Made by a program: the position numbers and the translations under genes. Of a DNA stretch of 64,000 bases, positions 50,621 to 60,394 are shown piece after piece. Source of the DNA: Microbacterium sp. Yaish 1 (GTDB lineage Bacteria; Actinomycetota; Actinomycetes; Actinomycetales; Microbacteriaceae); assembly GCF_002245215.1 (NCBI RefSeq), contig NZ_NPMR01000001.1:1795593-1859592 (forward strand). Direction: 5' to 3'. Position 1 is the stretch's first letter. The number at the start of each line of letters is the position of its first letter. Under the pieces are notes generated by a model. The model saw only the letters and a list, made by a program, of their open reading frames with translations. It had not been told where the DNA came from and made no database searches.

Positions 50621-51382
50621 ATGCAGATCGCGGGAGTCTCCGCCCTCATCACGGGCGGCGCCGGCGGACTCGGCGCGGCCACGGCGCGGCGCCTCGCCGC
50701 CGACGGCGCGCACATCACGATCGTCGACCTGCCGGGGTCGCCGGGCAGTGAGGTCGCCGCCGAGCTCGGCGGGCGGTTCGTCCCCGCCGACGTCACGGAT
50801 CCGGACGAGGTCGCCGCCGCCGTCGAGACGGCCGGCCGCACCGCGCCACTGCGGATCGTCGTCAACTGCGCCGGGATCGCGCCGCCCGCCAAGGTGCTCG
50901 ACCGAGAAGGGCACCCCACCCCGCTGCCGGACTTCGAGCGCGTCATCCGCATCAACCTCGTCGGCACCTACAACGTCGTGGCCCAGGCCTCGGCCGCGAT
51001 CGCTCGGACCGAGCCGACCGAGACCGGCGCTCGCGGCGTCATCGTCAACACGGCCTCCGTCGCCGCCTTCGAGGGCCAGATCGGGCAGCCGGCCTACGCC
51101 GCGTCGAAGGGAGCGGTGCACGCGATGACCCTGCCGATCGCGCGGGAACTCTCGCGCTACGGCATCCGCGTCTGCACCATCGCCCCCGGGATCATGCAGA
51201 CGCCCATGATGGCCGGGCTGCCGGATGCCGCGCAGCGCTCGCTCGGTGAGCAGGTGCCGTACCCGCAGCGGCTGGGTGCGCCGGAGGAGTTCGCCGCGCT
51301 CGCCGCCCACATCGTCGACAACGACTACCTCAACGGCGAGACGATCCGTCTCGACGGCGCGATCAGAATGGCACCACGATGA
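50621..51382 (+). CDS. 3-hydroxyacyl-CoA dehydrogenase-type SDR
   Basis: A 253-residue SDR closest to the short 3-hydroxyacyl-CoA dehydrogenases (type 10 hydroxysteroid dehydrogenase group). Cofactor motif [27 protein letters not shown] (Asp at its end favours NAD), [33 protein letters not shown] (Ser, Tyr, Lys), and [15 protein letters not shown]. First gene of a three-gene operon with an enoyl-CoA hydratase (ATGA overlap) and a second SDR, which together suit beta-oxidation-like steps. Confidence 0.88.
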   Translation: MQIAGVSALITGGAGGLGAATARRLAADGAHITIVDLPGSPGSEVAAELGGRFVPADVTDPDEVAAAVETAGRTAPLRIVVNCAGIAPPAKVLDREGHPTPLPDFERVIRINLVGTYNVVAQASAAIARTEPTETGARGVIVNTASVAAFEGQIGQPAYAASKGAVHAMTLPIARELSRYGIRVCTIAPGIMQTPMMAGLPDAAQRSLGEQVPYPQRLGAPEEFAALAAHIVDNDYLNGETIRLDGAIRMAPR

Positions 51383-52176
51383 CCGACACCGCATCCGACA
51401 CCGTCCTGCTGCGGCGCGAGGGCGCGCTCGCGCGCATCACGCTGAACCGTCCGGCCTCCCTCAACGCCGTCGACGCCGAGATGGCCGCCCGCTGGCGCGA
51501 GGTCGCCGCCGAGGTCGCGGCAGACGCGTCGATCGGGGCCGTCATCCTGGATGCCGCGGGCCGCGCCTTCTGCGCTGGCGGCGACGTCGTGTCGATGTCG
51601 ACCTCCGGGATGGGCGGCACGGCGGTCACCGAGACGGCCCGCGTGATCCACGACGGCATCACGTCGCTGACCACCGCGGCGGTGCCGATCGTCGCCGCCG
51701 TCCAGGGGGCGGTCGCCGGGGGAGGGCTCGGCATCATGCTGGTCGCCGACTACATCGTCGCATCGCCGTCGGCGGTCTTCGTCAGCAAGTACGCGAACAT
51801 CGGGCTCACTCCCGACCTGGGTGTGTCGACCCTGCTCCCTGCCGCGATCGGCCAGCGGCGGGCCCTGCAGCTGCTGCTCCACGACACGGCGCTCGACGCC
51901 GCGACCGCGCTCGACTGGGGGCTCATCGCCGAGGTCGTCGACGATCCGGCAGCTCGCGCCCAGGAGCTCGCCGGATCCTGGCTGGACGGCGCGACGACCG
52001 CGTTCGGGCAGGCCAAGCGCCTCGTCCGCGAGGGCGCCGGGCGCACCCTCGCCGAGAACCTCGACGACGAGGCGCGGACGATCGGAACGCGCTTCGACAC
52101 CCCCGAGGCGCGTGTTCGCATCGACGCGTTCGCCGCCGCATCCGCTCGCCGCACCCGAACCGAGGAGAACCGATGA
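51379..52176 (+). CDS. Enoyl-CoA hydratase/isomerase
   Basis: A 265-residue crotonase. Oxyanion-hole segments are GRAFCAGGDVVSMS and QGAVAGGGLGIMLVADYIVASPSAVFVSKYANIGLTPDLGVSTLLPAAIG. The two glutamates of true hydratases are not both evident (SKYANIGLTPD where MPE-type Glu is expected), so isomerase or hydrolase activity is possible. Overlaps both neighbours by ATGA. Middle gene of the operon. Confidence 0.85.
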   Translation: MTDTASDTVLLRREGALARITLNRPASLNAVDAEMAARWREVAAEVAADASIGAVILDAAGRAFCAGGDVVSMSTSGMGGTAVTETARVIHDGITSLTTAAVPIVAAVQGAVAGGGLGIMLVADYIVASPSAVFVSKYANIGLTPDLGVSTLLPAAIGQRRALQLLLHDTALDAATALDWGLIAEVVDDPAARAQELAGSWLDGATTAFGQAKRLVREGAGRTLAENLDDEARTIGTRFDTPEARVRIDAFAAASARRTRTEENR

Positions 52177-53015
52177 CCGACGCGAAGCCCCTGGCGGGCA
52201 AGACGCTGCTGATGTCGGGCGGAAGCCGCGGCATCGGCCTGGCCATCGCCCTCCGAGCCGCGCGCGACGGCGCGAACATCGCGCTGCTCGCCAAGACGGA
52301 TCAGCCGCATCCGAAGCTCGAGGGCACCGTGCACACCGCCGCCGCCGAGATCGTCGCGGCGGGAGGCCAGGCGCTGCCGATCGTCGGCGACGTGCGGGAC
52401 GAGGACTCCATCACCGAGGCCGTGCTGAAGACGCAGGGCGAGTTCGGCGGCATCGACATCGTGGTGAACAACGCCTCGGCGATCGACCTGTCGGGCACCC
52501 TGGAGCTGGGCACGAAGCGGTTCGATCTGATGCAGGCTGTCAACGTGCGCGGGACGTTCCTGCTGTCGCGGGCCGCGATCCCCGTGCTGCGCGACGCCGC
52601 GAACCCGCACATCCTGTCGCTGTCGCCCCCGCTCAACCTCTCGCCGAAGTGGCTCGGCGCGCACACCGGCTACACGCTCGCGAAGTACGGCATGACGATG
52701 GCGACCCTCGGGATCGCCGCGGAGTTCGCCGGCGACGGGATCGCCGCGAACACGCTCTGGCCCCGGACGACGATCGCGACGGCGGCGGTGCAGTACTCCC
52801 TCGGCGGCGACCGGATGATGGCCGCGAGCCGCACGCCGGAGATCTACGCGGATGCCGCCTACGAGGTGCTCGTCCAGCCCGCGCGCGAGTACACGGGCCA
52901 GACGCTCATCGTCGAGGACGTGCTCGAGGCGTCGGGCGTGACCGACTTCTCGGGCTACGCGGCGGTGCCCGGCACGCCGGACAGCGAGCTGTTCCCCGAC
53001 GTCTTCCTCGACTGA
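52173..53015 (+). CDS. HSDL2-like short-chain dehydrogenase
   Basis: A 280-residue SDR resembling hydroxysteroid dehydrogenase-like protein 2. Features are MSGGSRGIGLAIALRAARDGANIALLAKTDQPHPKLEGTVHTAAAEI (the HPKLxGT insert is characteristic), NNASAI, ILSLSPPLNLSPKWLGAHTGYTLAKYGMTM (YxxxK) and LWPRTTIATAAVQ. Human and bacterial relatives are tied to lipid metabolism. No sterol-carrier domain is attached. ATGA overlap with the hydratase gene. Confidence 0.85.
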   Translation: MTDAKPLAGKTLLMSGGSRGIGLAIALRAARDGANIALLAKTDQPHPKLEGTVHTAAAEIVAAGGQALPIVGDVRDEDSITEAVLKTQGEFGGIDIVVNNASAIDLSGTLELGTKRFDLMQAVNVRGTFLLSRAAIPVLRDAANPHILSLSPPLNLSPKWLGAHTGYTLAKYGMTMATLGIAAEFAGDGIAANTLWPRTTIATAAVQYSLGGDRMMAASRTPEIYADAAYEVLVQPAREYTGQTLIVEDVLEASGVTDFSGYAAVPGTPDSELFPDVFLD

Positions 53016-53035
53016 GACGGCGCCGACCGGCCGGC

Positions 53036-54031
53036 TCAGGCGTTGAGGTCGATCCGCATCCCGACGCCGCGCTCGTGCGCCGCATCGAGCAGGACGGCGG
53101 CCACGGCGACGTCCTGCGCGCCGATGCCGACCGAGTCGAAGAGGGTGATCTCGTCGTGGTCGGCGCGGCCGCGCACCCGACCCGTGAGCACCTCGCCGAG
53201 GGTGCCCACGACGTCCTCCAGAGTGACGGCGCCGTCGGACACGGCGAGGAGGAGGTCGCCCGATTTGGTCTCCGCCGTCGCACGGTCGTCGACCCACACG
53301 GACGACCGGGCGAGCGCGGCGCCGTCGACCTCGCGCTCGTCGGGACGCGGGCGCGCACCGACGACGTTGAGGTGCTGACCCGGCCGCAGCCACGCGCCGG
53401 AGAGGATCGGATCCACCGACGGGGTCAGCGTGCAGACGACGTCGGAGGCGCCGACGACCTCGCGCGGTGAGGACGCCGCGACGATCTCGCCGTCCCAGTC
53501 ACCCGCGCGCTCGACGTCGGCGGCGAAGCGCGCGACGGTGTCGGCCGAGCGCGACCAGACGGTGAGGCGTTCGAACGGGCGCACGGTGCGCAGCGCCCGG
53601 ACATGCTCGCGCGCCAACGCCCCCGCCCCCAGCAGGCCCAGGGACCGGCTGTCGCCGCGGGCGAGCGCCCGGGTGGCGACGGCGCTCGCGGCCGCGGTGC
53701 GCACGCGCGTCGGGACGCGGCCGTGCAGCAGCGCGACCGGGGCGCCGTCGGCGCGGTCGACGACGAGGATCATCGACCGCTGGGTCGGCAGGCCGCGTGC
53801 CGCGTTGTCGGGGACGTCGGCGAGCAGCTTGACCCCCGCGAGGCCCGCCGCGTCGGAGACCGCGGCCATGAGGATGAACCGTCCCGTGTCGCCGGGGGTC
53901 GCCATCGAGGTGGGGCCGGGCTGGTGCGCCCCGCCGTCCGCGATCTCCGCGAACGCCCGCGCCACGGCCTCGAGGGCGGCGTCGCGGTCGACGAGGGACT
54001 CCAGCTCGGACGCCCCGAGAAGCAGCGTCAC
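53036..54031 (-). CDS. Ornithine cyclodeaminase/mu-crystallin family protein
   Basis: A 331-residue NAD(P)-dependent protein of the OCD/mu-crystallin family, whose members include ornithine cyclodeaminase, ketimine and alanine dehydrogenases. The Rossmann motif is LGLLGAGALAREHVRALRTVRPFERLTVWSRSADT, preceded by KLLADVPDNAARGLPTQRSMILVVDRADGAPVALLHG and RTAAASAVATRALA. The exact reaction is unknown. Last gene of the six-gene operon; its GTG overlaps the amidohydrolase stop by GTGA. A nitrogenous ring or amino-acid-derived substrate would suit it. Confidence 0.86.
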   Translation of the reverse strand: MTLLLGASELESLVDRDAALEAVARAFAEIADGGAHQPGPTSMATPGDTGRFILMAAVSDAAGLAGVKLLADVPDNAARGLPTQRSMILVVDRADGAPVALLHGRVPTRVRTAAASAVATRALARGDSRSLGLLGAGALAREHVRALRTVRPFERLTVWSRSADTVARFAADVERAGDWDGEIVAASSPREVVGASDVVCTLTPSVDPILSGAWLRPGQHLNVVGARPRPDEREVDGAALARSSVWVDDRATAETKSGDLLLAVSDGAVTLEDVVGTLGEVLTGRVRGRADHDEITLFDSVGIGAQDVAVAAVLLDAAHERGVGMRIDLNA

Positions 54032-55248
54032 GCGGTCACCTCTCCGGTGAGCTCGAGCCCGTCGGCGACGACGACGCCGCGGTAGAGCACGGTGCGATCG
54101 GGGGACCGGTCCATGACCGCCGCGGTGACCGTGTCGCCCGACACGAGCACGAGGTCGGCCGGGTCACCCACGGCGAGCCCCGGGCGGTCGGCCGCACCGT
54201 TCAGGCCCGGCGCCCGCCCCATGACGGAGCGGCCGCCGACCGTGGCGATCGCGACGCAGTGCTCGATGTCCTCGTCGCGGCGGAAGCCGTTGGTGAAGGC
54301 GAGCTGCCACGTGCGGTCGAGCATGTCGGTGTTGCCGTAGGGCGACCAGTAGTCGCGCTGGCCGTCCTGACCGAGCCCCAGACGGATGCCGTACTCGGCG
54401 AGCAGCAGCGTCGGGAGAGGTGTCGGCGGGGCGATCGTCGCCATCGAGATGCCGAGCTCGCGCATCTCGTCGAGAAGGGGCCGCAGCTGCGCCTCCGGCA
54501 GGCGGCCGAGGCCGTACCCGTGCGAGATCGTGACCCGCCCCTGCATCCCCGTCGCGCGCGTTCGCTCGATGATCAGCTCGGCCGAGAACTTCGCCAGCTG
54601 ATCGGGCTCGTGCAGGTGGATGTCGATCGGGGCGCCGTGCCTCTCGGCGATGCCGAAGACGATGTCGAGATGCCGCACGGGGTCGCGGTCGAGCGCGCAG
54701 GGGTCGATGCCGCCGACGACGTCGGCTCCGCGCGTCATGGCCTCATCGAGCACGTCGGCCGAACCCGCCTCGCGCAGCAGGCCCGCCTGCGGGAACGCGA
54801 TGATCTCGACGTCGCAGCGTCCGGCATTGGCCTCGCGTGCGGCGACGACCGCGTCGAGGCGCTCGTGACCGGCGTCGACGTCGACCTGCGCGTACGTCCG
54901 GACGGCGGTCGTGCCGCGGGCGATCGCCCGCTCGAGGGTCGTCGCGACCCGCTCCTCGATCGAGGCCTCGGCCTCTCGCCAGTTGCGGCGGTCGTTGAGC
55001 ATCATGTTCCAGACGCCGGGTGAACCGGTGTGGGGGCGGAACGGCAGGCCGATGCGCGTGGAGTCCAGGTGCACGTGGACGTCGGCGAACGAGGGGATCA
55101 GGATGCGGCCCCGTCCGTCGACGACGTCCGCGGCGGTGGTGTCGGCCGTGCCGGGGGCGGCGGTGCCGGTGATGACACCGCCGTCCACGATCACATCGGT
55201 GGTCGCGCCGCCCCAGGGGCGTACGCGGGAGAGGATGGTGCGGGTCAT
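54028..55248 (-). CDS. CodA/cytosine-deaminase-like amidohydrolase
   Basis: A 406-residue metal-dependent amidohydrolase. The metal site is FADVHVHLDSTRIG (His58, His60), IDIHLHEPDQL with the catalytic acidic residue, VTISHGYGLG and LGQDGQRDYWSPYGNTDMLDR, the last resembling the DxWxPxGxGDML segment of cytosine deaminase. Substrates of this branch are cyclic amides or amidines such as cytosine, creatinine and triazine derivatives. Here an N-containing compound imported by the same operon is likely. It overlaps both neighbouring genes by 4 bases. Confidence 0.88.
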   Translation of the reverse strand: MTRTILSRVRPWGGATTDVIVDGGVITGTAAPGTADTTAADVVDGRGRILIPSFADVHVHLDSTRIGLPFRPHTGSPGVWNMMLNDRRNWREAEASIEERVATTLERAIARGTTAVRTYAQVDVDAGHERLDAVVAAREANAGRCDVEIIAFPQAGLLREAGSADVLDEAMTRGADVVGGIDPCALDRDPVRHLDIVFGIAERHGAPIDIHLHEPDQLAKFSAELIIERTRATGMQGRVTISHGYGLGRLPEAQLRPLLDEMRELGISMATIAPPTPLPTLLLAEYGIRLGLGQDGQRDYWSPYGNTDMLDRTWQLAFTNGFRRDEDIEHCVAIATVGGRSVMGRAPGLNGAADRPGLAVGDPADLVLVSGDTVTAAVMDRSPDRTVLYRGVVVADGLELTGEVTA

Positions 55249-56789
55249 TCGAAGCTCGTCTCGGTGAAGTCGTACAGGCCGTCGGCGCGGGGGGTCCACT
55301 GCAGCGACGATCCGGCGGCGAAGTTGTTGGCGGGGACGTACAGCGGCACGAAGTAGACCTGCTCGTTGCTGTAGCCGAGCAGTTCGGCGAAGACGTCTTC
55401 GCGCTCGGCGCCCTCGACGCCGCGCTGGCGCTCGGCGAGCTCGGTGGTCGCGGGGTCGAGTGCGTAGTTGTTGTTGCCCGCCGGCTCGTAGAAGTCGGTC
55501 AGGGGCAGGTCGCCGTCGAGGGTGGAGGGAGCCCATGTGTTCAGGTAGATGCCTTGCATCTCCTTGCCGCGGACCTTGAGCGTGTGGCTCTGCTGGTCGG
55601 CGCCGCGCATGTCGACGGCGATGCCGACGGTCTCGAGGTAGCCCTGGATGCTCTGGGCCACTTCGCTCGAGAGCGGGATGCGGCCGTCGGTGGCGTAGTC
55701 GAAGGGGATCGGGGTGCCGTCGTACCCGGCCTCCGCGAGCAGCGCGCGCGCCGCCTCGGGGTCGTAGCCGATCGCCGCGACGTCATCGGAGTAGCCCTCG
55801 ACGGCGGGTGCGAGCATCGCCTTCGCCGGCTCGGCGAGGCCGGCCAGCAGCGAGTCGACGATCGCCTCGGTGTCGATCGCGTGGCCGATGGCCTCGCGGA
55901 CACGGACGTCCTGGAGCGGACCGGCCGTCGAGTTGGCGCCGAGGAAGACCACGCCGTTCGACAGCGCCGAGAACACCTGGGCGTTGCCGGCCGACTCGAT
56001 GCTCGAGACCTGGGTCGGACCGATCTGAGCCACGTCGAGGTCGCCCGAGAGCACGCCGCTCGCGCGCGACTCGGCGGACGAGACCGGCTGCAGCGAGATG
56101 GTCTCGATGGCGGGCGCCTCGCCCCAGTAGTCCTCGTTGCGCACGAGGTCGTACGAGACGCCCGGGGTGATGCGGTCGAAGACGTAGGGGCCCGAACCGA
56201 TCGGCTCGCGGGCGTAGGCGTCGGGACCCATCTCCTGATAGGTGTCGGCGGGGACGATCGAGATGAGCGAGGTGTTGCGGGGGAACGCCGAGAAGGGCTG
56301 CTTCAGGACGAAGCGCACCGTCAGGTCGTCGACCTTCTCGACGCGGTCGACCGACGAGAGGTAGGCGTAGTTCTCGCCCGTCGGGTCGCCGAGGATCGTC
56401 TCGTACGAGAACACGACGTCGTCGGCGGTGATCTCCTCGCCGTTGCTCGCGGTGACGTCGGGCTGGAGCGTGAACTCCCATTCGGTCAGGTCGGCGTTCG
56501 CGGTCCAGTCGGTCGCGAGCTTCGGCACCATCTCGCCGTCGGCGGTGATCTTCACGAGCTGGTCGTGCGTGTGGAAGAACACCGACAGCACAACCAGGGC
56601 ACCCGAGCGGATGGGATCCATCGAGGTCGGGTCGGTGGGCAGGGCGGCGGTGATGGATGTCTGGGCCGAGCCCGAGGCGGAGCCACCGGACGGCGAGTCG
56701 AACCCGCCGGCGCAGCCGGCGAGCACGAGGGCGCCGAGGGTGAGGAGGGATCCGCCGGCGAGAGCGCGGCGGGAGGTGCGTCGGGTCAT
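55245..56789 (-). CDS. dppA: ABC transporter substrate-binding lipoprotein, peptide/nickel family
   Basis: A 514-residue periplasmic-type binding protein of the SBP family 5 (DppA/OppA) anchored by a lipid. Signal peptide ending LVLAGC, with Cys26 as lipid site, then a Ser/Gly-rich spacer. Typical blocks are LPTDPTSMDPIRSGALVV, LATDWTANADLTEWEFTLQPDVTASNGEEITADDVVFSYETI, GSGPYVFDRITPG and DVRVREAIGHAIDTEAIVDSLLAG. It binds the operon substrate outside the cell. The gene lies after, rather than before, the permeases and ATPases, which is unusual. Confidence 0.91.
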   Translation of the reverse strand: MTRRTSRRALAGGSLLTLGALVLAGCAGGFDSPSGGSASGSAQTSITAALPTDPTSMDPIRSGALVVLSVFFHTHDQLVKITADGEMVPKLATDWTANADLTEWEFTLQPDVTASNGEEITADDVVFSYETILGDPTGENYAYLSSVDRVEKVDDLTVRFVLKQPFSAFPRNTSLISIVPADTYQEMGPDAYAREPIGSGPYVFDRITPGVSYDLVRNEDYWGEAPAIETISLQPVSSAESRASGVLSGDLDVAQIGPTQVSSIESAGNAQVFSALSNGVVFLGANSTAGPLQDVRVREAIGHAIDTEAIVDSLLAGLAEPAKAMLAPAVEGYSDDVAAIGYDPEAARALLAEAGYDGTPIPFDYATDGRIPLSSEVAQSIQGYLETVGIAVDMRGADQQSHTLKVRGKEMQGIYLNTWAPSTLDGDLPLTDFYEPAGNNNYALDPATTELAERQRGVEGAEREDVFAELLGYSNEQVYFVPLYVPANNFAAGSSLQWTPRADGLYDFTETSFE

Positions 56790-58396
56790 GCGAGTGCCTT
56801 TCGAGCGGTGAGACGGGGAATGGCGTCGAGGAGGGTGCGGGTGTAGGGATGCTGCGGGTCGGTGAAGACGTCTTCGGTCGGGCCGTGCTCGACGATGCGG
56901 CCGCCCTCCATCACGACGACCCGGTCGGCGATGCCGCGCACCACGCCGAGGTCGTGCGAGACGAAGAGGTAGGCGAGCCGGTGCTCGCGCTGCAGATCGC
57001 GCAGGAGGTCGAGCACCTGCGCCTGGATCGACACGTCGAGCGCCGAGACCGGTTCGTCCAGGAGCACGAGCGCCGGGTCGAGCGCGAGAGCGCGGGCGAT
57101 CCCGACACGCTGACGCTGTCCGCCGGAGAGGCGTCGGGGCAGCCGGTCGTCGAACGACGGGTCGAGGCCGACACCCGCGAGCAGCTCGCGGACGCGGTCC
57201 GGGCTGTAGGCGTGCCGCACGCGAAGCGGCTCCGCGACGGATCCGGCGACGCTGACGCGGGGGTCGAGGGCCGACGAAGGGTCCTGGAAGACGATCTGCG
57301 CCCGGGCGCGCTCCGCGGCGGAACGTCCGGCGATGGCGGGGGCCGCGGCCGTGCCCGCGATCGTCACGCGGCCCGACGCGGCCGGGGTGAGCCCGAGGAT
57401 CGCGCGCAGCAGCGAGGACTTGCCGCATCCGGACTCGCCGACCACGGCGAGGGTCTCGCCCGCCCGGATCTGCAGCGAGACGCCGTCGACCGCGCGCACG
57501 GTGCCACCGCGCCGGCCGGGGTACTCGACGACGAGGTCGCTCACCTCCAGCGCGATCTCTGCAGCAGGATCGACCACTGCGGCCGACGCGCGCGCGGGCG
57601 GTTCGTGCGCCGAGGGGACGGCGGCGAGCAGCATCCGCGTGTACTCCTCGCGCGGGGCGGCGAGCACGTCGGCGGTCGCGCCCCGCTCCACGATGCTCCC
57701 GGCGCGCATGACGGCGATGTCGTCGGTGTGCTCGCCCACGAGACCGAGGTCGTGCGTGATGAGCGCGAGCGCCGAGCCGGTGCGCTCGCGCACCTCGTCG
57801 AGCAACGCCATGACCTGCGCCTGCACCGTCACGTCGAGCGCCGTCGTCGGCTCGTCGGCGATGAGCAGCAGGGGGTCGTGGGCGATCGCCATCGCGATCA
57901 TCGCGCGCTGCCGCATCCCGCCCGACCACTGGTGCGGTCGGGCTGCGGCCCGCTCGGCGGCGTTGCGGACCCCGACCGACTCGAGAAGCTCGACCGCGCG
58001 CCGCCGCGCGGCGCCGCGGCCGAGGCCGGGCGCGTGCACCCGGACGGCGCTCGCCACCTGCGCGCCGACCGCGCGCAGCGGGTTGAGCGACGACATCGGG
58101 TCCTGGAAGATCATGGCCGCGACGCGGCCCCGGCTCGACCGCAGCTCGCGGTCCGTGAGTGCCGTGACGTCACGCCCGTCGAGGAGGATCCGGCCGGCCG
58201 TCACGCGCACGCCCTCGGGCAGCAGCCCCATCGTCGCGAGCATCGTCAGGCTCTTGCCCGACCCGGACTCGCCGACGATCCCGAGCGCGCGGCCGCGCCC
58301 GACGTCGAGCGATACGCCGGTCACGAGCGGCCGGGGGCCGGTGGGGGTGACGGCCTCGAGGGACAGATCCTCGATGGTCAGGACGGATGCGGTCAT
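56786..58396 (-). CDS. dppDF: ABC transporter ATPase, DppD and DppF fused
   Basis: A 536-residue protein with two oligopeptide-type ATPase domains in tandem. Domain 1: [28 protein letters not shown] and [13 protein letters not shown]; domain 2: [29 protein letters not shown] and [12 protein letters not shown]. Both carry the Q-loop and D-loop. The usual C-terminal oligopeptide/4Fe-4S extension of DppD/DppF seems absent. Energises the two permeases downstream-encoded in the same operon. ATGA overlaps at both ends. Confidence 0.92.
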   Translation of the reverse strand: MTASVLTIEDLSLEAVTPTGPRPLVTGVSLDVGRGRALGIVGESGSGKSLTMLATMGLLPEGVRVTAGRILLDGRDVTALTDRELRSSRGRVAAMIFQDPMSSLNPLRAVGAQVASAVRVHAPGLGRGAARRRAVELLESVGVRNAAERAAARPHQWSGGMRQRAMIAMAIAHDPLLLIADEPTTALDVTVQAQVMALLDEVRERTGSALALITHDLGLVGEHTDDIAVMRAGSIVERGATADVLAAPREEYTRMLLAAVPSAHEPPARASAAVVDPAAEIALEVSDLVVEYPGRRGGTVRAVDGVSLQIRAGETLAVVGESGCGKSSLLRAILGLTPAASGRVTIAGTAAAPAIAGRSAAERARAQIVFQDPSSALDPRVSVAGSVAEPLRVRHAYSPDRVRELLAGVGLDPSFDDRLPRRLSGGQRQRVGIARALALDPALVLLDEPVSALDVSIQAQVLDLLRDLQREHRLAYLFVSHDLGVVRGIADRVVVMEGGRIVEHGPTEDVFTDPQHPYTRTLLDAIPRLTARKALA

Positions 58397-59292
58397 CGCC
58401 GGCCTCCCTTGCGCAGCAGGGCGCCGCGCGCCTCCGCGGTGAACTGCTGACTGACGAACTGGGCTCCCGCGACGGCGAGGAACATGACGAGTCCGGGCAG
58501 GATGACCAGCCAGGGGTCGGTGGAGAGGTACTTCTGGCCGTCGAAGATCATCGCGCCCCAGCTCGGCGTCGGCGGCTGGACGCCCAGACCGAGGTATTCG
58601 AGCGACGCCTCGATGAGGACGATGGTGGCGATGTCGGTGGCGGCGATGATGAGGGTGTGCGGCCACACGTTGGGCACCACGTGGCGCGTGATGGTCCAGA
58701 GGGTGTCGGCGCCCTGCGTCAGCGGGGCGACGACGAAGTCCTGACGTCGCAGCGCCGCGGTGATGTTGCGCGTCACGCGGGCGTAGCCGACCCACCAGGT
58801 GCAGCCGACGACGAGGATCGTCAGGCCCGCGCTCGGCGAGACGACAGCGCAGATGGCGATGAGCAGCAGCACCACCGGCATCGCCAGCACCGTGTTCGAC
58901 AGGACCGAGAGGCCGGCTTCGACCTTGCCCCCGAAGTAGCCCGACACGATCCCGACGGTCGTCCCGATGAGCGCGTTGAGGGCCACGATCGCGAGGGTGA
59001 TGCCGAGGGTCACCGACGACGCCAGGGCCACCCGGCTGAACAGGTCACGGCCGAGCGGGTCGGTCCCGAGGGGGTGGGCCGGGTCGGTGAACGGCGGCAG
59101 CAGAGCCCGCGACAGGTCCTGACCCATCGGGTCGAACCCCGGCAGCACCGGCCGGAGCGCCGAGAGGGCGATGACGAGCCCGATCATGGTGAACCCGACG
59201 ACGGCCGAGGGACGCAGCCGCAGGCGCGGGGGGCGCGGGGCGGTCGCGGGCGACGCGGTGACGGGGGCGGGAGCGACGGGCGTGAGGGTCAT
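58393..59292 (-). CDS. dppC: ABC transporter permease, DppC-like
   Basis: A 299-residue inner-membrane permease with an N-terminal helix, [49 protein letters not shown] (the conserved DppC opening), and the EAA-type ATPase contact around [23 protein letters not shown]. Partner of DppB. A 4-base overlap with its upstream gene makes it part of the continuous operon. Confidence 0.92.
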   Translation of the reverse strand: MTLTPVAPAPVTASPATAPRPPRLRLRPSAVVGFTMIGLVIALSALRPVLPGFDPMGQDLSRALLPPFTDPAHPLGTDPLGRDLFSRVALASSVTLGITLAIVALNALIGTTVGIVSGYFGGKVEAGLSVLSNTVLAMPVVLLLIAICAVVSPSAGLTILVVGCTWWVGYARVTRNITAALRRQDFVVAPLTQGADTLWTITRHVVPNVWPHTLIIAATDIATIVLIEASLEYLGLGVQPPTPSWGAMIFDGQKYLSTDPWLVILPGLVMFLAVAGAQFVSQQFTAEARGALLRKGGRR

Positions 59293-60206
59293 GAGTGAGC
59301 CGTCCGGGTGTCGATGCGGGAGACGAGGACGTCGACCAGGGTGTTCACGAGCACGAACATCAGGGCCACGAAGAGCAGGCCGGCCTGGACGATGGGGAAG
59401 TCGCGCTGGCTGACGGCGTCGGTGAGCAGGCTGCCGAGGCCGGGCCAGGCGAACACCACCTCGACGACGACGGTGCCGCCCAGGAGTCCGCCGAGGTTCA
59501 GGCCCGCCATGCCGAGCACGGGGGCGAGTGCGTTGGGGAGCATCTGCGTGAGCAGGATGCTCGCGCGGCTGTGCCCCTGCGCGAACGCGGTGCGGACGTA
59601 GTCCTGTTCGGCCTGCTCGCTCAGTGCGGCGTCGAGGAGGCGCAGGTACATGACGAACTGGCCCGTCGCGAGCGTGATGACGGGGAGCACCAGGCTGGCG
59701 GGGCTCGTCCGGCCCAGCGAGGGCAGGGCCCCGAGCAGGACGGAGAAGACCAGCACGAGCAGGAGGGCGAAGAAGAAGTCGGGGACCGACTGCCGCACGG
59801 CGCCGCTCCAGCCGACGATCGCGCGCAGCAGGCGGCTGCCGGTGAGCTGGATGGCGAGGGCCGCGATCAGCGCGAGGGCGAAGCCCGCGATGAAGGCCCA
59901 GAAGGCGAGTTCGACGGTCGCCGGGACGCGCTCGAGGACGAGGCCGAGGGCCGACTCGTGCCGGCGGTACGAATCGCCGAAGTCGCCGACGAACAGGCCG
60001 CCGAGGAAGTCGAGGTACTGCACGATGACGGGCCGGTCGAAGCCGAGGCGCGCGTTGAGCGCGTCGACGTCGGCGGCCGAGGCGTTGTCGGGCAGGAGCA
60101 GCGCCCCGGGCGCGCCGGTGAGGCGCCCGAGGACGAAGCCGACGGTCACCACCAGGAAGATCGTGGCGACGGCGAGGCCGAGGCGGCGGAGGAGAAAGGG
60201 GAGCAC
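59289..60206 (-). CDS. dppB: ABC transporter permease, DppB-like
   Basis: A 305-residue six-helix permease. It starts LPFLLRRLGLAVATIFLVVTVGFVLGRLTG, continues with FDRPVIVQYLDFLGGLFVGDFGDSYR and ends with the ATPase contact YVRTAFAQGHSRASILLTQMLPNALAPV. GTG at 60206 lies seven bases behind TAGCGT. First gene of the operon, divergent from the GntR gene 188 bases away. Confidence 0.92.
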   Translation of the reverse strand: MLPFLLRRLGLAVATIFLVVTVGFVLGRLTGAPGALLLPDNASAADVDALNARLGFDRPVIVQYLDFLGGLFVGDFGDSYRRHESALGLVLERVPATVELAFWAFIAGFALALIAALAIQLTGSRLLRAIVGWSGAVRQSVPDFFFALLLVLVFSVLLGALPSLGRTSPASLVLPVITLATGQFVMYLRLLDAALSEQAEQDYVRTAFAQGHSRASILLTQMLPNALAPVLGMAGLNLGGLLGGTVVVEVVFAWPGLGSLLTDAVSQRDFPIVQAGLLFVALMFVLVNTLVDVLVSRIDTRTAHS

Positions 60207-60213
60207 GAGCAGG

Positions 60214-60219
60214 ACGCTA
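60214..60219 (-). promoter_or_regulatory. Predicted -10 box of the dpp operon
   Basis: TAGCGT on the minus strand, seven bases before the dppB GTG. Expected to give a leaderless transcript controlled by the divergent GntR regulator. Confidence 0.45.
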
Positions 60220-60338
60220 TGGCACGTCGGCTCGCGGACCGGGCCGCGTAACGAACACGCAACACAACTCTTACGCTCGTGACACTTTGGCGTACCGAAT
60301 CGCGTCTTTATGCAGCATCAGCGGGCTGAAATGACGAT

Positions 60339-60358
60339 CCGGGATACCAAACCGGGAT
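60339..60358. promoter_or_regulatory. Direct-repeat candidate operator near the GntR gene
   Basis: CCGGGAT at 60339-60345 and again at 60352-60358, a 13-base period, in the 188-base spacer between GntR and dppB. The spacer otherwise shows no gene. It might be the regulator's binding site, but such sites are usually palindromic, so this is only a candidate. Confidence 0.25.
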
Positions 60359-60382
60359 TGCCGCTTCGGCCGCCCGACCTGC

Positions 60383-60388
60383 CAGGAT
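60383..60388 (+). promoter_or_regulatory. Predicted -10 box of the GntR gene
   Basis: CAGGAT, six bases before the ATG at 60395. Confidence 0.35.
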
Positions 60389-60394
60389 GGTCGG

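Noticed and set aside
55245..57929. Possible fusion of dppA with an upstream ATPase-like frame
   Set aside because: The extension crosses the dppDF gene in the wrong phase. A lipoprotein signal peptide begins at 56789.
60207..60394. Small RNA or extra gene in the GntR-dppB spacer
   Set aside because: No coding frame with a start and plausible composition, and no strong hairpin. It is best read as promoter region.
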